From Aricia agestis (taxonomy: Eukaryota > Arthropoda > Insecta > Lepidoptera > Lycaenidae), in contig NC_056418.1 of NCBI RefSeq assembly GCF_905147365.1, positions 12,213,262 to 12,277,261 on the forward strand: a stretch of DNA of 64,000 nt, in the 5' to 3' direction. The stretch's first letter is position 1. Each line of letters starts with the position of its first letter. Positions 62,921-64,000 of this stretch are shown here, in pieces. Under the pieces are notes generated by a model that was not told the origin of the DNA, made no database searches, and saw only the letters and a list, made by a program, of their open reading frames with translations. A program made the position numbers and the translations under genes.

Positions 62921-63215
62921 GTGATAAGGGGGCAAACGAGCAAACGGGTCACCTGATGGAAAGCAACTTCCATCGCCCATGGACACTCGCAGCATCAGAA
63001 GAGCTACAGGTGCGTTGCCGGCCTTTTAAGAGGGAATAGGGTAGTAGGGGAGGGTAGGGATGGGAAGGGAATAGGGTAGGGGATTGGGCCTCCGGTAAAC
63101 TCACTCACTCGGCGAAACACAGCGCAAGCGCTGTTTCACGCCGGTTTTCTGTGAGAACGTGGTATTTCTTCGGTCGAGCCGGCCCATTCGTGCTGAAGCA
63201 TGGCTCTCCCACGTA
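62921..63215 (-). mobile_element. Family-2 retroelement, full length
   Basis: On the minus strand from ACGTGGGAGAGCCATGC to the tail; the A-run is short (ATAAAAAAAG). Confidence 0.86.
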
Positions 63216-63766
63216 TATATTATATTATGCTGTGTTACAAGTTATGATGTCCAAATCCAGCAATACTTCGCTATCCTGACTCCTGACACACATACGGTAA
63301 GTACATAATATTATAAAAGCCTACTTTCTCTTTAATTTTTACTTTGTGTTTTAGCGCCCAAAATAAGTAGCTGTAGGATGTTATGTAATTATTGTAACAA
63401 TTTCAAAGAATATATTTTGTAAAGTATAATTTTGCTGACTCTATAATCTTTAGGTATATTTTAGAATGGGGTTATTTTTACAGTTCACCGCTGTACACCG
63501 TACCGCACATAAAAATGTTTATCTGTCGAAGCGGAAATATATGCGAGCGTTACAATTTTAATGCGTTTGAGTATCGTTCCATTTTTAAATGGTTTTTTTT
63601 TTAATCTATAATTTTTATACTGCATAAAATTGGAAATGCTGTTACTATTTGGAAGTCTGAACTTTTAATACATTAAAAAAAAAGCTAAACATTTTTTTTT
63701 AATTTATTTGAAATCTTATTGACTTTATCGTGATTTGAGATTATTTTAAAAGCTAATTTTGGGTAT

Positions 63767-63820
63767 TTATAATTATTTTAAAGTTACAACTTTTATTTTG
63801 TAACTTTAAAATAATTATAA
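63767..63820. repeat. Perfect hairpin, 23-bp arms
   Basis: TTATAATTATTTTAAAGTTA begins an arm (63767-63789) exactly complemented by 63798-63820. Confidence 0.9.
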
Positions 63821-63857
63821 TTAAGTACAACTTTTATTTATATTGTACATGTATATA

Positions 63858-63900
63858 TCTTATATCTTTAAACGAGCAATTCTTGTATATATATATATAA
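63858..63900 (+). mobile_element. Helitron-like 5' end, same family as 4344
   Basis: TCTTATATCTTTAAACGAGC, TTCTTG and a short (AT)n match 4344-4385; the sequence then leaves the family after AATTGG. Confidence 0.65.
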
Positions 63901-64000
63901 ATTGGCACATAGACTTGGCTCAGCGTAATCTAAACTAATGTAATTAGAGATTTTCAGCAGGCTTAGCATGGTTATTATAGAAACAGTTTCTTTCTAGGGA

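Overview
The window looks like lepidopteran (moth or butterfly) nuclear DNA. It is AT-rich and intron-bearing, with no bacterial gene organisation. It is packed with repeat families that I recall as typical of Lepidoptera: short Helitrons ending in a hairpin plus CTAG, tRNA-headed SINEs, Jockey-like LINE ends, and many small inverted-repeat DNA transposons (MITEs). The family assignments rest on memory of such sequences and on structures visible here; no database search was possible.

Only one host gene is well supported. It is the 3' part of a two-pore-domain (K2P) potassium channel gene on the minus strand, with five coding exons between 55002 and 52078. All four introns have GT-AG ends with matching phases. 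The joined exons give 403 codons plus a stop, carrying pore 1 (TTIGYGN), TM2, a long basic/acidic cytoplasmic loop, TM3, pore 2 (ATIGFGD) and TM4. The start codon and TM1 exon were not found and probably lie beyond 64000 or in a small unrecognised exon. Inside its first intron sit three decayed tandem copies of the end of the pore-1 exon.

Layout: 1-8.2 kb holds a hAT MITE, a Helitron split by a SINE, palindromic MITEs, an (AT)n tract and a nested MITE. 8.2-14.3 kb holds hairpins, MITEs, a Helitron and a LINE relic. 14.3-17.4 kb holds two Jockey-like LINE fragments joined end to end inside an older repeat; the larger has lost its reverse transcriptase palm. 18-25 kb holds MITEs, a degenerate ~36-bp tandem array split by a retroelement, and a Helitron/palindrome block. 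25.9-28.5 kb is a head-to-tail Helitron array running into a large inverted repeat with ~795-bp arms. 28.5-51.7 kb is dense with Helitrons, SINEs, hAT and MITE copies. 51.7-55 kb is the K2P gene. 55-64 kb is presumably upstream intron or flanking DNA with more repeats.

The elements interact. A Helitron copy without the SINE (23.0-23.4 kb) serves as the empty site for the one that has it (1.4-2.3 kb). A non-autonomous retroelement shares its 3' end with a Jockey-like LINE. Older MITEs are opened by later insertions. No tRNA, rRNA or CRISPR feature is supported.
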